The notes beneath the pieces were generated by a model that was not told the origin of the DNA, made no database searches, and saw only the letters and a program-made list of their open reading frames with translations. A program made the position numbers and the translations under genes. A stretch of DNA of 64,000 bases from JAAURB01 sp049649525 (lineage in GTDB: Bacteria > Cyanobacteriota > Cyanobacteriia > Cyanobacteriales > Microcoleaceae): positions 1 to 64,000 of the forward strand of contig JBARZE010000032.1 in assembly GCA_049649525.1 (NCBI GenBank). The letters run 5' to 3'. Below are positions 17,792-26,793 of the stretch, in pieces (positions within the stretch are counted from its first letter, which is position 1; the number at the start of each line of letters is the position of its first letter).

Positions 17792-18655
17792 ATGACTCAA
17801 ACTGCAACTCCCCGTGGCCCGATAGAACCGGGTAGCCAGACCGACTCCCAACGCATTGCCCTGATCATTCAATATCAGGGGACACGCTTTCACGGTTGGC
17901 AGCGTCAACCTAATGGACGCACCGTACAGGAAGACTTAGAAACCGCGATCGCTTCTTTTCTAAATCATCCCGTTACTGTCGAGGGTGCAGGTCGGACTGA
18001 TGCTGGGGTTCATGCAGCGGCTCAAGTGGCTCATTTTGAAGCGCCTTGTCATATTCCCGACTATCGTTGGGCTTCAATTCTTAATGGCCGACTGGCAGAT
18101 GATGTTTTGATTCGGGGATCGGCTACTGTCCCAAATGACTGGCATGCCCGCTTTTCTGCCATCTGGCGACGTTATCGTTATACCCTGTATACCGACGCTT
18201 GTCCCAATCTGTTTATTGCGCCTTATAGTTGGCATTATTACCATCATCCTTTAGATGAGTCGTTAATGCAGGCGGCTTTAGATCCGTTAGTGGGGAATCA
18301 TCATCTGGCTGCTTTTCAACGGGCCGGGTCTTCTCGCCCCCACGCTTGGGTCGAAGTTCAGCAAGTGCAATGTCAACGACTTGGGCCGTTTATTCAAATT
18401 GAAGTACAAGCCAGTGGCTTTCTGTACGGCATGATGCGGCTATTAATGGGACTATTAATACAGGTGGGAACAAAAAAGCTATCGCTGTCTAGCTTTAAAG
18501 AGATCTGGGTCAACCAACGACGAGAAGTGGTCAAATATTCAGCCCCCGCTAAAGGGTTATGCCTATTACGGGTGGGTTATCCAGAGTTTCCTTTTCCACC
18601 GCATTTGTGGTTCGATACGTTTCCCCATTTTGTGATGGATCAGGCCCATTGTTGA
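17792..18655 (+). CDS. truA: tRNA pseudouridine(38-40) synthase
   Basis: A 287-residue enzyme that makes pseudouridine at positions 38-40 of the anticodon arm. The catalytic aspartate lies in GAGRTDAGVHA near residue 70. Other family features are YQGTRFHGWQRQPNGRTVQ and SGFLYGMMRLLMG. The first 20 or so residues are a low-conservation leader. It lies between rplQ and rplM, a common cyanobacterial order. Confidence 0.96.
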   Translation: MTQTATPRGPIEPGSQTDSQRIALIIQYQGTRFHGWQRQPNGRTVQEDLETAIASFLNHPVTVEGAGRTDAGVHAAAQVAHFEAPCHIPDYRWASILNGRLADDVLIRGSATVPNDWHARFSAIWRRYRYTLYTDACPNLFIAPYSWHYYHHPLDESLMQAALDPLVGNHHLAAFQRAGSSRPHAWVEVQQVQCQRLGPFIQIEVQASGFLYGMMRLLMGLLIQVGTKKLSLSSFKEIWVNQRREVVKYSAPAKGLCLLRVGYPEFPFPPHLWFDTFPHFVMDQAHC

Positions 18656-18674
18656 AATTCAGGAAAAATAAATT

Positions 18675-19133
18675 ATGATGACCAAAACCTATTTACCAAC
18701 CGCAGATACCGTAGAACAAAAGTGGTATGTTGTCGATGCAGCAAACCAACGTCTAGGACGTTTATCAACTGAAATTGCTCGGATTTTACGCGGTAAAAAC
18801 AAACCCACTTATACCCCTCATATCGATACGGGTGACTTTGTAATTGTGCTGAATGCGGACAAAGTAGAAGTGACGGGTAGAAAACGCAGTCAAAAACTGT
18901 ATCGTCGCCACTCCGGTAGACCGGGGGGGATGAAAACAGAAACCTTCGACCAACTTCAAGAGCGTATCCCCGAACGGATTATTGAGCAAGCGGTTAAAGG
19001 GATGTTACCGAAAAATGCTCTCGGTCGGCAACTGTTTAGAAAATTAAAAGTCTATGCAGGATCCGATCATCCCCATGCCGCTCAACTCCCTGAAACTTTA
19101 ACCATTGATACCAATACAACAGGAGGTAACTAA
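18675..19133 (+). CDS. rplM: 50S ribosomal protein L13
   Basis: A 152-residue L13 (WYVVDAANQRLGRLSTEIAR; NADKVEVTGRKRSQKLYRRH; VKGMLPKNALGRQLFRKLKV). It is an early assembly protein of the 50S subunit. Two adjacent ATG codons occur at the start and the second is equally likely. It pairs with rpsI as in nearly all bacteria. Confidence 0.97.
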   Translation: MMTKTYLPTADTVEQKWYVVDAANQRLGRLSTEIARILRGKNKPTYTPHIDTGDFVIVLNADKVEVTGRKRSQKLYRRHSGRPGGMKTETFDQLQERIPERIIEQAVKGMLPKNALGRQLFRKLKVYAGSDHPHAAQLPETLTIDTNTTGGN

Positions 19134-19135
19134 TT

Positions 19136-19546
19136 ATGCAAGCCACTGATAATGGTCAAGTCGTTTATTGGGGTACTGGCCGTCGTAAATCTGCCATCGC
19201 CCGCGTCCGTCTGGTTCCCGGAAATGGAAGTGTGACTATTAATAATCGAGACGGAGAAAATTATCTGCAATATAATCAGAGTTATCTGTCCACCACAAAA
19301 GCTCCTCTCGAGATTTTAGGCTTAGAGGGTGATTACGATATTCTGGTTAATGTTAAAGGCGGTGGCATCACTGGACAAGCCGAGGCCATTCGTTTAGGTG
19401 TTGCTCGGGCATTATGTGAATTGAGTCCGGATAATCGGCCGCCCTTGAAAACTGAAGGCTATCTCACTCGCGATCCCCGTGCTAAAGAACGGAAAAAGTA
19501 CGGTTTACGCAAAGCTCGTAAAGCCCCTCAATTCTCAAAACGATAA
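19136..19546 (+). CDS. rpsI: 30S ribosomal protein S9
   Basis: A 136-residue S9 (YWGTGRRKSAIARVRLVPGN; GYLTRDPRAKERKKYGLRKA). The C-terminal lysine/arginine tail (QFSKR) reaches the P-site tRNA. It starts 2 bp after rplM and is certainly co-transcribed with it. Confidence 0.98.
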   Translation: MQATDNGQVVYWGTGRRKSAIARVRLVPGNGSVTINNRDGENYLQYNQSYLSTTKAPLEILGLEGDYDILVNVKGGGITGQAEAIRLGVARALCELSPDNRPPLKTEGYLTRDPRAKERKKYGLRKARKAPQFSKR

Positions 19547-19652
19547 ACTTGCAATATTGGGAAGTTTGATCTGAAGTTCATTCGCTTCCCAATCCATTCA
19601 TCTTAATCGTTAAAATAAAATTACAGTTAATTCATAGGAGTTGTTTAAAGTT

Positions 19653-19889
19653 ATGCCGAAATCAGATATTCATCCAGAATGGTATCCAGAAGCCGAGGTC
19701 TATTGTAACGGCGAATTAGTGATGAAAGTGGGTTCAACTCAACCGACTTTACAAGTTGACGTATGGTCAGGAAATCATCCTTTTTATACCGGGACTCAAA
19801 AGATTATTGATACAGAAGGTCGGGTTGAACGCTTCTTGCGGAAATATGGCATGATGAGCGAAGATCAAGAGACTGAGTCCGAGAAATAG
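19653..19889 (+). CDS. rpmE: 50S ribosomal protein L31
   Basis: A 78-residue L31 (MPKSDIHPEWYPEAEVYCNG; VDVWSGNHPFYTGTQKIIDT). It appears to be a zinc-free type: only one cysteine remains (YCNG) and the CxxC pair of the zinc-binding form is missing. I use the ATG at 19653, the conserved start; a TTG four codons earlier sits directly on the AGGAG site and is not usable. Confidence 0.95.
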   Translation: MPKSDIHPEWYPEAEVYCNGELVMKVGSTQPTLQVDVWSGNHPFYTGTQKIIDTEGRVERFLRKYGMMSEDQETESEK

Positions 19890-20074
19890 CAGCGTTGTCA
19901 TTTGTCCGTCGTTGGTTGTCGGTCGTCTATTTGACAGGCAACTAACCCATTAAATTTAAACCCAATTCTGGTTAATCTAAATTGTGACTTTTTTCAATCA
20001 CAACTAACCAGATATTTTCGATTCTTACTTGCGATTTTAATGACAACTAACCACTGACAAAGGACAACACAGTC

Positions 20075-21184
20075 ATGGCTGAAACCTATTTACTCGAAAA
20101 ACTCAAGTCTGTTGAACAAACTTTTAATGAGTTAACAATGCGTTTGGCTGATCCCGATACAGCCAGAAATCCTGATGAATTTCAAAATATTGCCAAAGCT
20201 AGAGCTTCTCTGGAAGAAACCGTTAATACTTATCAACAATGGAAAACCGCGACTGAAGAATTCACCGGGGCAAAACAAATTCTCCGAGAGGCGGGAAATG
20301 ATTCTGAACTTAAGGAAATAGCATCTCTTGAAGTCGAAGAGTTAGAAACTCAAATAGAGCAACTCGAAACTCGCCTCAAAGTTTTGTTGTTACCCAGCGA
20401 TCCGAATGATGATAAGAATATCATGTTGGAAATACGAGCGGGAACTGGAGGAGATGAAGCCAGTATTTGGGCCGGGGATTTGGTCAGAATGTATTCTCGC
20501 TATGCTGAGGGTCAGAATTGGCGGGTGAAAATGCTGAGTGAATCTTTAGCAGATATGGGCGGCTTCAAAGAAGCGATCCTAGAAATACAAGGGGATCGGG
20601 TTTATAGTAAACTCAAGTTTGAAGCGGGGGTTCACCGGGTACAAAGAGTACCACTCACTGAAGCAGGCGGACGAGTTCATACCTCAACCGCAACGGTGGC
20701 AATTATGCCCGAAGTCGATGATGTCGAGATCGAGATTGATCCTAAAGATATTGAGATGAGTACAGCCCGATCGGGTGGTGCGGGTGGACAAAACGTTAAC
20801 AAGGTGGAAACGGCGGCTGATTTGTTCCACAAACCCACAGGAATTCGGATTTTTTGTACCGAAGAACGCAGTCAATTGCAAAACCGAGAACGAGCCATGC
20901 AAATTTTGCGGGCCAAGTTATATGAAATGAAGCTGCGGGAACAAAAAGAAGCCGTTACATCTATGCGGCGGTCTCAAGTGGGAACCGGATCGCGTTCAGA
21001 AAAAATTCGCACTTACAATTATAAAGATAACCGCGTTACCGATCACCGTTTAGGTCATAATTTCTCTTTAAACCCAGCATTAGAAGGGGATATCGAAGAT
21101 ATGATCCAAGCTTGTGTGGTTCAAGATCAACAAGAACGGTTAGTGGAGTTAGCAGAATCTACAGCCAGCTCCACAACCGTTTAA
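20075..21184 (+). CDS. prfA: Peptide chain release factor 1
   Basis: A 369-residue class I release factor for UAA and UAG. The catalytic GGQ lies in SGGAGGQNVNKVETA near residue 235. The N-terminal domain is coiled (residues 1-110), and the conserved AGTGGDEASIWAGDL segment and the basic C-terminal helix region are present. It closes the ribosomal-gene stretch after rpmE, an order typical of cyanobacteria. Confidence 0.96.
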   Translation: MAETYLLEKLKSVEQTFNELTMRLADPDTARNPDEFQNIAKARASLEETVNTYQQWKTATEEFTGAKQILREAGNDSELKEIASLEVEELETQIEQLETRLKVLLLPSDPNDDKNIMLEIRAGTGGDEASIWAGDLVRMYSRYAEGQNWRVKMLSESLADMGGFKEAILEIQGDRVYSKLKFEAGVHRVQRVPLTEAGGRVHTSTATVAIMPEVDDVEIEIDPKDIEMSTARSGGAGGQNVNKVETAADLFHKPTGIRIFCTEERSQLQNRERAMQILRAKLYEMKLREQKEAVTSMRRSQVGTGSRSEKIRTYNYKDNRVTDHRLGHNFSLNPALEGDIEDMIQACVVQDQQERLVELAESTASSTTV

Positions 21185-21284
21185 AATTATCTCTATACTG
21201 TTGAATAGAGATCTAACTAATTATCGCCAAAACTCGGCTGATTTATTGTTCTTTATTCTTCTCACAATATCACCCAAAATCACC

Positions 21285-21695
21285 ATGTTTGGTACGTTTC
21301 AACAAAGTAGTTTACGCATTGAAGTAGAGGCTCCCCAAAGCCGTATCCGGGAGAGTTTACTGTATCCGAGTCAGATGCAAAAATGGTTATGGCCGCAGCA
21401 GTTTTCCTCTGGACTTCCCGAACAGTTTCAAACCGGAATCACCTTTAAAAGCACCCTAGGGCCGATTATCATCGATCATTATGTCGATCGGGCTGAACCC
21501 AACTGTTTACGGTTACTCTTGAGTCAAGGTATTGATGGGTTTCATGAATGGTATTGGGGCGAGGGTTGGGTACAATCTCGCATTGAAGGGATATCTTTAC
21601 TGCCGCTGAATTTAGGTCAAACTGCGACATTGTTGCGGTTACGAACTCATCTCAATACTCAATCTCAGCCTCAACAGCCAGACCCATTAACTTAG
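21285..21695 (+). CDS. Conserved hypothetical protein, possible SRPBCC-like fold
   Basis: A 136-residue protein, MFGTFQQSSLRIEVEAPQSR onward. The pattern (a beta strand, LYPSQMQKWLWPQQFSSGLP, then strands ending in GFHEWYWGEGWVQSRIEGIS) resembles START/SRPBCC polyketide-cyclase-like proteins, but no catalytic signature is visible. The frame is open 28 codons further up; the ATG at 21285 gives the better N-terminus. It follows prfA by 100 bp. Function unknown. Confidence 0.6.
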   Translation: MFGTFQQSSLRIEVEAPQSRIRESLLYPSQMQKWLWPQQFSSGLPEQFQTGITFKSTLGPIIIDHYVDRAEPNCLRLLLSQGIDGFHEWYWGEGWVQSRIEGISLLPLNLGQTATLLRLRTHLNTQSQPQQPDPLT

Positions 21696-21847
21696 GCGAT
21701 CAGTAAATTGTCTTACCTCAAATTGAGAGTTTGATAATTAAAGCTTAACTGTTAAGGATAACAAGATTGAAAATTTATATATTTGTCAAGTTTTGGTAAC
21801 ATTGTAAAGAAATATAAGTAGTTAGAATGGTACGAATTTACTAGGGG

Positions 21848-21876
21848 TTGACAGTTCCCTATCGGTTTTGTATGAT
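21848..21876 (+). promoter_or_regulatory. Near-consensus sigma-70-type promoter with no gene behind it
   Basis: TTGACA (21848-21853), a 17-bp spacer and TATGAT (21871-21876) match the consensus in 11 of 12 positions. Transcription would start near 21883 and run rightwards. The next plus-strand gene, argJ, is about 850 bp away, and the gene in between is on the minus strand. Confidence 0.6.
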
Positions 21877-21882
21877 AATAAA

Positions 21883-22040
21883 TAGAGAGTATAATTGAGT
21901 GTAGCTGTGCCTACGAACTCAAATTAGAGTAGGTATTCTCTTCAAACTCTGATGATATCGTAGCAACTCTGACGATGAGACTCAGCAATACTCAGTTGAA
22001 AGCTGTAGAGAAAACACATATATTAAACAGCTTACTGTGA
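21883..22040 (+). ncRNA. Candidate small RNA or leader behind the orphan promoter
   Basis: Directly after the predicted start, GAGTGTAG (21897-21904) can pair with CTAC..ACTC (21911-21920). The same CCTAC..ACTC strand can instead pair with GAGTAGG (21927-21933). A third stem, AAGCTGT/ACAGCTT, follows at 22000-22033. Competing hairpins are typical of regulatory RNAs, but I recognise no known family and no clear terminator. The 3' end is a guess. Confidence 0.3.
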
Positions 22041-22124
22041 GACGGACTTGACAGAATAAAGAAAATATGCATTATCTCCAGCAAAGGGTAATCATATTGA
22101 AAATACTCATACTGATTTATTGAT

Positions 22125-22442
22125 CTATCCCTGCCTGGTAAAAGATATTATTTTCTGAGGTATTACATTTAGCCGATCTCGCTCCATCCCAATCCTTTCT
22201 TCAAAGTTAGGTAGATCAATACCATTACATACTTCATTGAGTACTTGTCTTAAAATTCGAGCTTCCTCACATGAAAAATTACATTTGATCTCATTGGTTA
22301 GTGTATCTTTTTTATTAGAATTGTCTGGTAGGAAGCGGGAGATAGACTCATCAACTTGATGAAATGCATTTTTGAAAACCTTCAACTCGCCAACTAAAAT
22401 TCTAAATGAAATCTGTGAGTTAGAGGTAATAATTAGTCTCAT
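22125..22442 (-). CDS. Small protein of unknown function
   Basis: A 105-residue protein. The segment FSCEEARILRQVLNEVCNGI followed by DLPNFEERIGMERDRL looks like a structured helical domain and resembles small conserved cyanobacterial proteins, but I cannot name the family. The N-terminal half is polar, with no signal peptide. It has an ATG start without a clear ribosome-binding site. It is alone on its strand between prfA and argJ, and its 3' end faces the orphan promoter at 21848. Confidence 0.5.
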   Translation of the reverse strand: MRLIITSNSQISFRILVGELKVFKNAFHQVDESISRFLPDNSNKKDTLTNEIKCNFSCEEARILRQVLNEVCNGIDLPNFEERIGMERDRLNVIPQKIISFTRQG

Positions 22443-22728
22443 CAGAGTAAATCTTATTGTATGATAATAACCATATATTTATATGTATTTAAATAATCGC
22501 TTGCACTGATTGATGGCTTCAAAACTCATCAGTCAATAGATTAGACATCTAAAATTATACAGATCTCTCATCTTAGTCCCATGAATTAGTCAGAGTCTTA
22601 AGATCGCCCTAACTTCCGTGACGAAAAATATTTGGCGTTAGCCAACCCGTCAATTATAATCGGCAATTGAACGTCAGAAGTTACTAAAAATACTTCGGCA
22701 AAAAATTAATACTCAATCAAGGAAAACT

Positions 22729-23970
22729 ATGTCAGATTGGCAGGTGATTAGCGGGGGAATTACTGCCCCAAGAGGCTTTCGTGCATCTGGAATTAAAGCG
22801 GGATTAAAACCATCCGGCGCACCAGATTTAGCCTTGATTTTATCTGATGTCGAAGCGATCGCAGCCGGAGTCTTTACCACCTCTCAAGTGCGGGCGGCTT
22901 GTGTGGATTATTGTCGTCAACGTTTACAAGCCAAACCCAGCATTAAGGCAATTTTGTGTAATGCCGGACAAGCCAACGCTGCCACAGGAGAACAAGGTTG
23001 GGCGGATGCGGTTGATAGCGCCGAAGCTTTAGGTAAAGCCTTAAACGTCGATCCAAAGATGATTTTACTCGCTTCAACGGGAGTCATCGGCAAACGAATT
23101 AAAATGGATGCCCTCAAAGCCGCTATCCCAGAATTAGTCACTCAAGCCTCAGAAAATGGCGGTGAAGCCGCAGCAAAAGCCATTATCACAACAGATTTAG
23201 TCCCCAAGTCTATTGCTTTAGAAACCACATTTGGCGATCGCCCTGTGCGTATCGGCGGCATTTCCAAAGGATCGGGAATGATTCATCCCAATATGGCGAC
23301 AATGCTGGCTTTCGTCACCTGTGATGCAGCAGTCTCTCCTCCCCTGTGGCAAGAGATGTTAACTCGCGCTGCAAATCGTAGTTTCAATCAAATTACCGTT
23401 GATGGCGATACCAGTACAAATGATAGTTTAATTGCCCTAGCTAATGGTCAATCTCGTACCCCTGCCATTACCAAAAGTAGCCCAGAAGCCCAGAAGCTAG
23501 AAGCGATGCTAACGGCTGTGTGTGAACATTTAGCCAAAGCAATTGCCCGCGATGGAGAAGGGGCAACCTGTTTAATTGAAGTCCAAGTTGAGGGGGCTGC
23601 CAATGAAGCCGCAGCCCGTCAAATTGCGAAAACCATTGTTGGGTCATCTTTAGTTAAATCTGCTGTTTTCGGACACGATCCCAACTGGGGACGCATTGCG
23701 GCTGCCGCTGGACGGGCAGGAGTCCGATTTGATCAAGAGAATTTACAGATAAAATTGGGGGACTTTTTAATGTTAGAGAAAGGTCAACCGAAACAATACG
23801 ATCAAGCCGCTGCTAGCAATTATCTCAAACAAGCGACTCTTGGAGAATATTTAAAAGAAGATACGGTATTAATTTCTGTCAAAATTGGGGATGGACCCGG
23901 CATTGGAAAAGCTTGGGGATGTGACCTCAGCTATGATTATGTGAAAATCAACGCCGAATACACCACCTAA
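22729..23970 (+). CDS. argJ: Bifunctional glutamate N-acetyltransferase/ornithine acetyltransferase
   Basis: A 413-residue enzyme of arginine synthesis. It moves the acetyl group from N-acetylornithine to glutamate, and in bifunctional forms also uses acetyl-CoA. The precursor cleaves itself before the nucleophile threonine in HPNMATMLAF (Thr191 here), giving alpha and beta chains. The KGSGMIHPNM region and the GHDPNWGRIAAAAGRAG segment are typical. It stands alone; the arginine gene argG lies 35 kb away. Confidence 0.97.
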   Translation: MSDWQVISGGITAPRGFRASGIKAGLKPSGAPDLALILSDVEAIAAGVFTTSQVRAACVDYCRQRLQAKPSIKAILCNAGQANAATGEQGWADAVDSAEALGKALNVDPKMILLASTGVIGKRIKMDALKAAIPELVTQASENGGEAAAKAIITTDLVPKSIALETTFGDRPVRIGGISKGSGMIHPNMATMLAFVTCDAAVSPPLWQEMLTRAANRSFNQITVDGDTSTNDSLIALANGQSRTPAITKSSPEAQKLEAMLTAVCEHLAKAIARDGEGATCLIEVQVEGAANEAAARQIAKTIVGSSLVKSAVFGHDPNWGRIAAAAGRAGVRFDQENLQIKLGDFLMLEKGQPKQYDQAAASNYLKQATLGEYLKEDTVLISVKIGDGPGIGKAWGCDLSYDYVKINAEYTT

Positions 23971-23993
23971 AACCCCATACACAGGGGCGCAAC

Positions 23994-24007
23994 GCTTGTG
24001 CCCTGTC
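23994..24007. repeat. Loose member of the GGGGCGCA palindrome family
   Basis: Downstream of argJ, ACAGGGGCGC and GTGCCCTGT (23991-24007) form an imperfect hairpin around AACGCTT. It resembles the GGGGCGCA/TGCGCCCC elements elsewhere in the window. No T-run follows. Confidence 0.35.
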
Positions 24008-24235
24008 TGTCAAACAGTTATCCCAAAATATCATTACAGAAATCTAAGAAATGGACAAAGAATAAATGATATTGTAATTTGGAGAACTTCTAAAGCTTAG
24101 CTAAAATTTCGCCGGATTCCCCTGAAAGCCTCCTTAAGATAGAGGGCAACGCTCAAATTTTTCATTCATCCTAAAATATCAGACATTGATTTTTTTAGGT
24201 TTAAACGTGCCCATTAATAAGGAGGCGACAACGCT

Positions 24236-25306
24236 ATGGTACAGACGCAGCTTGGGCAAACGACTCCAGACCCTTTAGATCAAGGGGTTTATCTTGATCG
24301 AGATTGCACGACCTTATCCCGCCATGTGCTAGAGCAACTCCACAGCTTTTCTCCAGATGCTCAAGATCTTAGTTCATTAATGAACCGTATTGGTTTAGCC
24401 GGAAAACTGATTGCCCGTCGTTTGAGTCGGGCCGGGTTAGTGGATGATGCTTTGGGGTTTACGGGAAATGTAAATGTCCAAGGGGAAGAAGTGAAGAAGA
24501 TGGATATTTATGCCAATTCGGTATTTATTTCTGTCTTTAAACAAAGTGGCTTAGTCTGTCGCCTTGCTTCTGAGGAGATGGAAAAACCCTACTATATTCC
24601 GGAAAACTGTCCTCTCGGGCGATATACCCTGCTGTATGACCCGATAGATGGTTCTTCTAACTTAGATACTAACCTCAATGTCGGCTCAATTTTCTCTATT
24701 CATCAACAAGAAGGTAATGATGAAGATGGCACAGCTAGTGATTTATTAACCCACAGTGGACGCAAACAGTTAGCGGCGGGTTATGTGCTGTATGGCCCTA
24801 GCACAATGTTAGTATATTCCATCGGTACAGGCGTTCATTCCTTCACCCTCGATCCCAGTTTAGGTGAATTTATTCTAGCCGATGAGAATATTACCATCCC
24901 GAAACATGGCCCTGTTTATAGTGTCAATGAAGGGAACTTTTGGCAATGGGATGAGTCTATCCGAGATTATATCCGTTATGTTCATCGCCATGAAGGGTAT
25001 ACTGCCCGCTACAGTGGGGCGTTAGTAGGGGATTTACACCGGATTTTATATCAAGGTGGGGTATTTCTTTATCCGGGGACTGTGAAAAACCCAGAAGGTA
25101 AATTAAGACTATTATATGAGTCTGCCCCTATGGCCTATTTAATTGAACAAGCAGGGGGAAGGGCAACCACAGGCAGCGAGGAAATTCTCGATGTTATTCC
25201 GGACAAACTACATCAACGCACTCCTTTGTTTATTGGGAGTAAAGAAGATGTCGCTTTAGTTGAATCTTTTATTCACGAAGGAATGCGTCGCAAAGAACAA
25301 GAGTAA
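24236..25306 (+). CDS. fbp: Fructose-1,6-bisphosphatase, class I
   Basis: A 356-residue enzyme that splits phosphate from fructose-1,6-bisphosphate in gluconeogenesis and, with the class II enzyme, in the Calvin cycle. The metal-binding motif DPIDGSSN lies at about residues 135-142, and NVQGEEVKKMD and YSGALVGDLHRIL are class I features. A strong site (AAGGAGG) precedes the ATG. It begins the fbp-tal-zwf-opcA cluster known from Nostoc and related cyanobacteria. Confidence 0.96.
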   Translation: MVQTQLGQTTPDPLDQGVYLDRDCTTLSRHVLEQLHSFSPDAQDLSSLMNRIGLAGKLIARRLSRAGLVDDALGFTGNVNVQGEEVKKMDIYANSVFISVFKQSGLVCRLASEEMEKPYYIPENCPLGRYTLLYDPIDGSSNLDTNLNVGSIFSIHQQEGNDEDGTASDLLTHSGRKQLAAGYVLYGPSTMLVYSIGTGVHSFTLDPSLGEFILADENITIPKHGPVYSVNEGNFWQWDESIRDYIRYVHRHEGYTARYSGALVGDLHRILYQGGVFLYPGTVKNPEGKLRLLYESAPMAYLIEQAGGRATTGSEEILDVIPDKLHQRTPLFIGSKEDVALVESFIHEGMRRKEQE

Positions 25307-25478
25307 AGTTTATTATTGGTCATTAGTTTGGGTTATTTTTCAAACAAGTTTTGCATGATAAACGTGGACGTAATCTGTGCAGATGCAAAACTGTAATTGG
25401 CGTAACGCGCACCCATGACATCAGTCATAAATACGTCGTAACAAATCACGAATCACGAACAAATCAGGAGTAAAAAAC

Positions 25479-26624
25479 ATGACAACGAATCATTTATTAG
25501 AAATTAAAGACTTTGGTCAAAGTATCTGGATGGATAATCTCAGCCGAGATTTGATCGAATCTGGCGATCTTAAAAATATGACGACTGAAAAAGGGATTCG
25601 GGGAATTACCTCAAATCCGGCTATTTTTGAGAAGGCTATCAAAGGAAATGCGATTTATGATGGTGATATTCAAAAAGGGATTGAAGCGGGTAAATCTGTG
25701 ATGGAGATTTACGAATCTCTGGTGTTTGATGATATTCGCAATGCTTGTGATGTCCTGAAACCGATTTATGAACAAACTGAGGGTTTGGATGGATATGTCA
25801 GTATTGAAGTTCCGCCAAATATTGCTAATAATACTGAACAAACAGTTCAAGAAGCAAAGCGTTACTACGAAGCAATTGGTCGGGAAAATGTAATGATTAA
25901 AATTCCCGGAACAACCGAGGGATTACCTGCTGTAGAACAAGTGATTGCAGCCGGAATCAATGTTAATGTAACGTTACTCTTTGCAGTAGATAGCTACATT
26001 AATACATTTTGGGCTTACATCAAAGGACTAGAAGCAAGAGTTAAAGAAGGGAAAGATATCAATAAGATTGCATCTGTTGCCAGTTTCTTCTTAAGTCGAA
26101 TTGATAGTAAAATAGATGATATGATTGATGCCAAATTAAATGGTGTCACGGATATGAATCGCAAGGCAAAATTGGAAGCAGTCAAAGGAAAAGTAGCCAT
26201 TGCTAACGCTAAAATTGCCTATCAAGAATATAAGAAAATTATTTCTAGCGATCGCTGGAAAGCATTATCGGCTAAAGGGGCAAACGTTCAACGCTTACTC
26301 TGGGCTAGTACCAGTACAAAAAACCCAGACTATAGTGATGTAATGTATGTCGATGAATTAATCGGGCCGAACACAGTTAACACTTTGCCCCCCAATACAA
26401 TCGAAGCTTGCGCCGATCATTGTGATGTGGATAATCGAGTTGAGACAAATGTCGATGAAGCTTATCAATTGATTGAAAACTTGAAAGATCCTGAAATAAT
26501 GGTTGATCTCGATCAAGTGATGGATGAACTCTTAACAGAAGGAATTGATAAATTTGTTAAACCTTTTACGAGCTTAATGAATTCATTAGAAGAAAAAGTT
26601 CAAAAGCTTTCACCCGTTAGTTAA
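25479..26624 (+). CDS. tal: Transaldolase
   Basis: A 381-residue transaldolase that transfers a dihydroxyacetone unit between sugar phosphates in the pentose phosphate pathway. The Schiff-base lysine lies in ENVMIKIPGTTEGLPA near residue 140. The N-terminus (FGQSIWMDNLSRDLIESGDL; GITSNPAIFEKAI) fits the long bacterial subfamily of about 370 residues. It lies between fbp and zwf, so it is probably expressed with the oxidative pathway used at night or for nitrogen fixation. Confidence 0.96.
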   Translation: MTTNHLLEIKDFGQSIWMDNLSRDLIESGDLKNMTTEKGIRGITSNPAIFEKAIKGNAIYDGDIQKGIEAGKSVMEIYESLVFDDIRNACDVLKPIYEQTEGLDGYVSIEVPPNIANNTEQTVQEAKRYYEAIGRENVMIKIPGTTEGLPAVEQVIAAGINVNVTLLFAVDSYINTFWAYIKGLEARVKEGKDINKIASVASFFLSRIDSKIDDMIDAKLNGVTDMNRKAKLEAVKGKVAIANAKIAYQEYKKIISSDRWKALSAKGANVQRLLWASTSTKNPDYSDVMYVDELIGPNTVNTLPPNTIEACADHCDVDNRVETNVDEAYQLIENLKDPEIMVDLDQVMDELLTEGIDKFVKPFTSLMNSLEEKVQKLSPVS

Positions 26625-26634
26625 TCATCCCGTC

Positions 26635-26702
26635 GGGGCGCATTGCAGGGGTTCAATCATCCCAATCATTGTATGCGCCCAATCATCCCAATCATTGTAT
26701 AC
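26635..26702. repeat. Intergenic repeat block between tal and zwf
   Basis: GGGGCGCATTGCA is followed by two copies of CAATCATCCCAATCATTGTA at 26654 and 26680 (26-bp spacing), each ending in TGCGCC or ACGC. It looks like a palindrome of the GGGGCGCA family whose right half has been duplicated. Confidence 0.5.
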
Positions 26703-26793
26703 GCTTTATCTTCTTAATAATTAGAAACGCTCTATAATCTCAATCATTGGATTAAAAAATAGGCGTTTTTTCATTAATCAAATAGGATAATTT

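Larger units (their letters stand above)
21696..22124. other. Gene-free stretch with strong promoter and hairpins
   Basis: No protein-coding gene is visible in these 429 bp. They hold a near-consensus promoter (21848-21876), two alternative hairpins (21897-21933) and a 7-bp stem AAGCTGT/ACAGCTT (22000-22006 with 22027-22033). The longest reading frames are only around 20 codons and have no ribosome-binding site. Confidence 0.6.
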
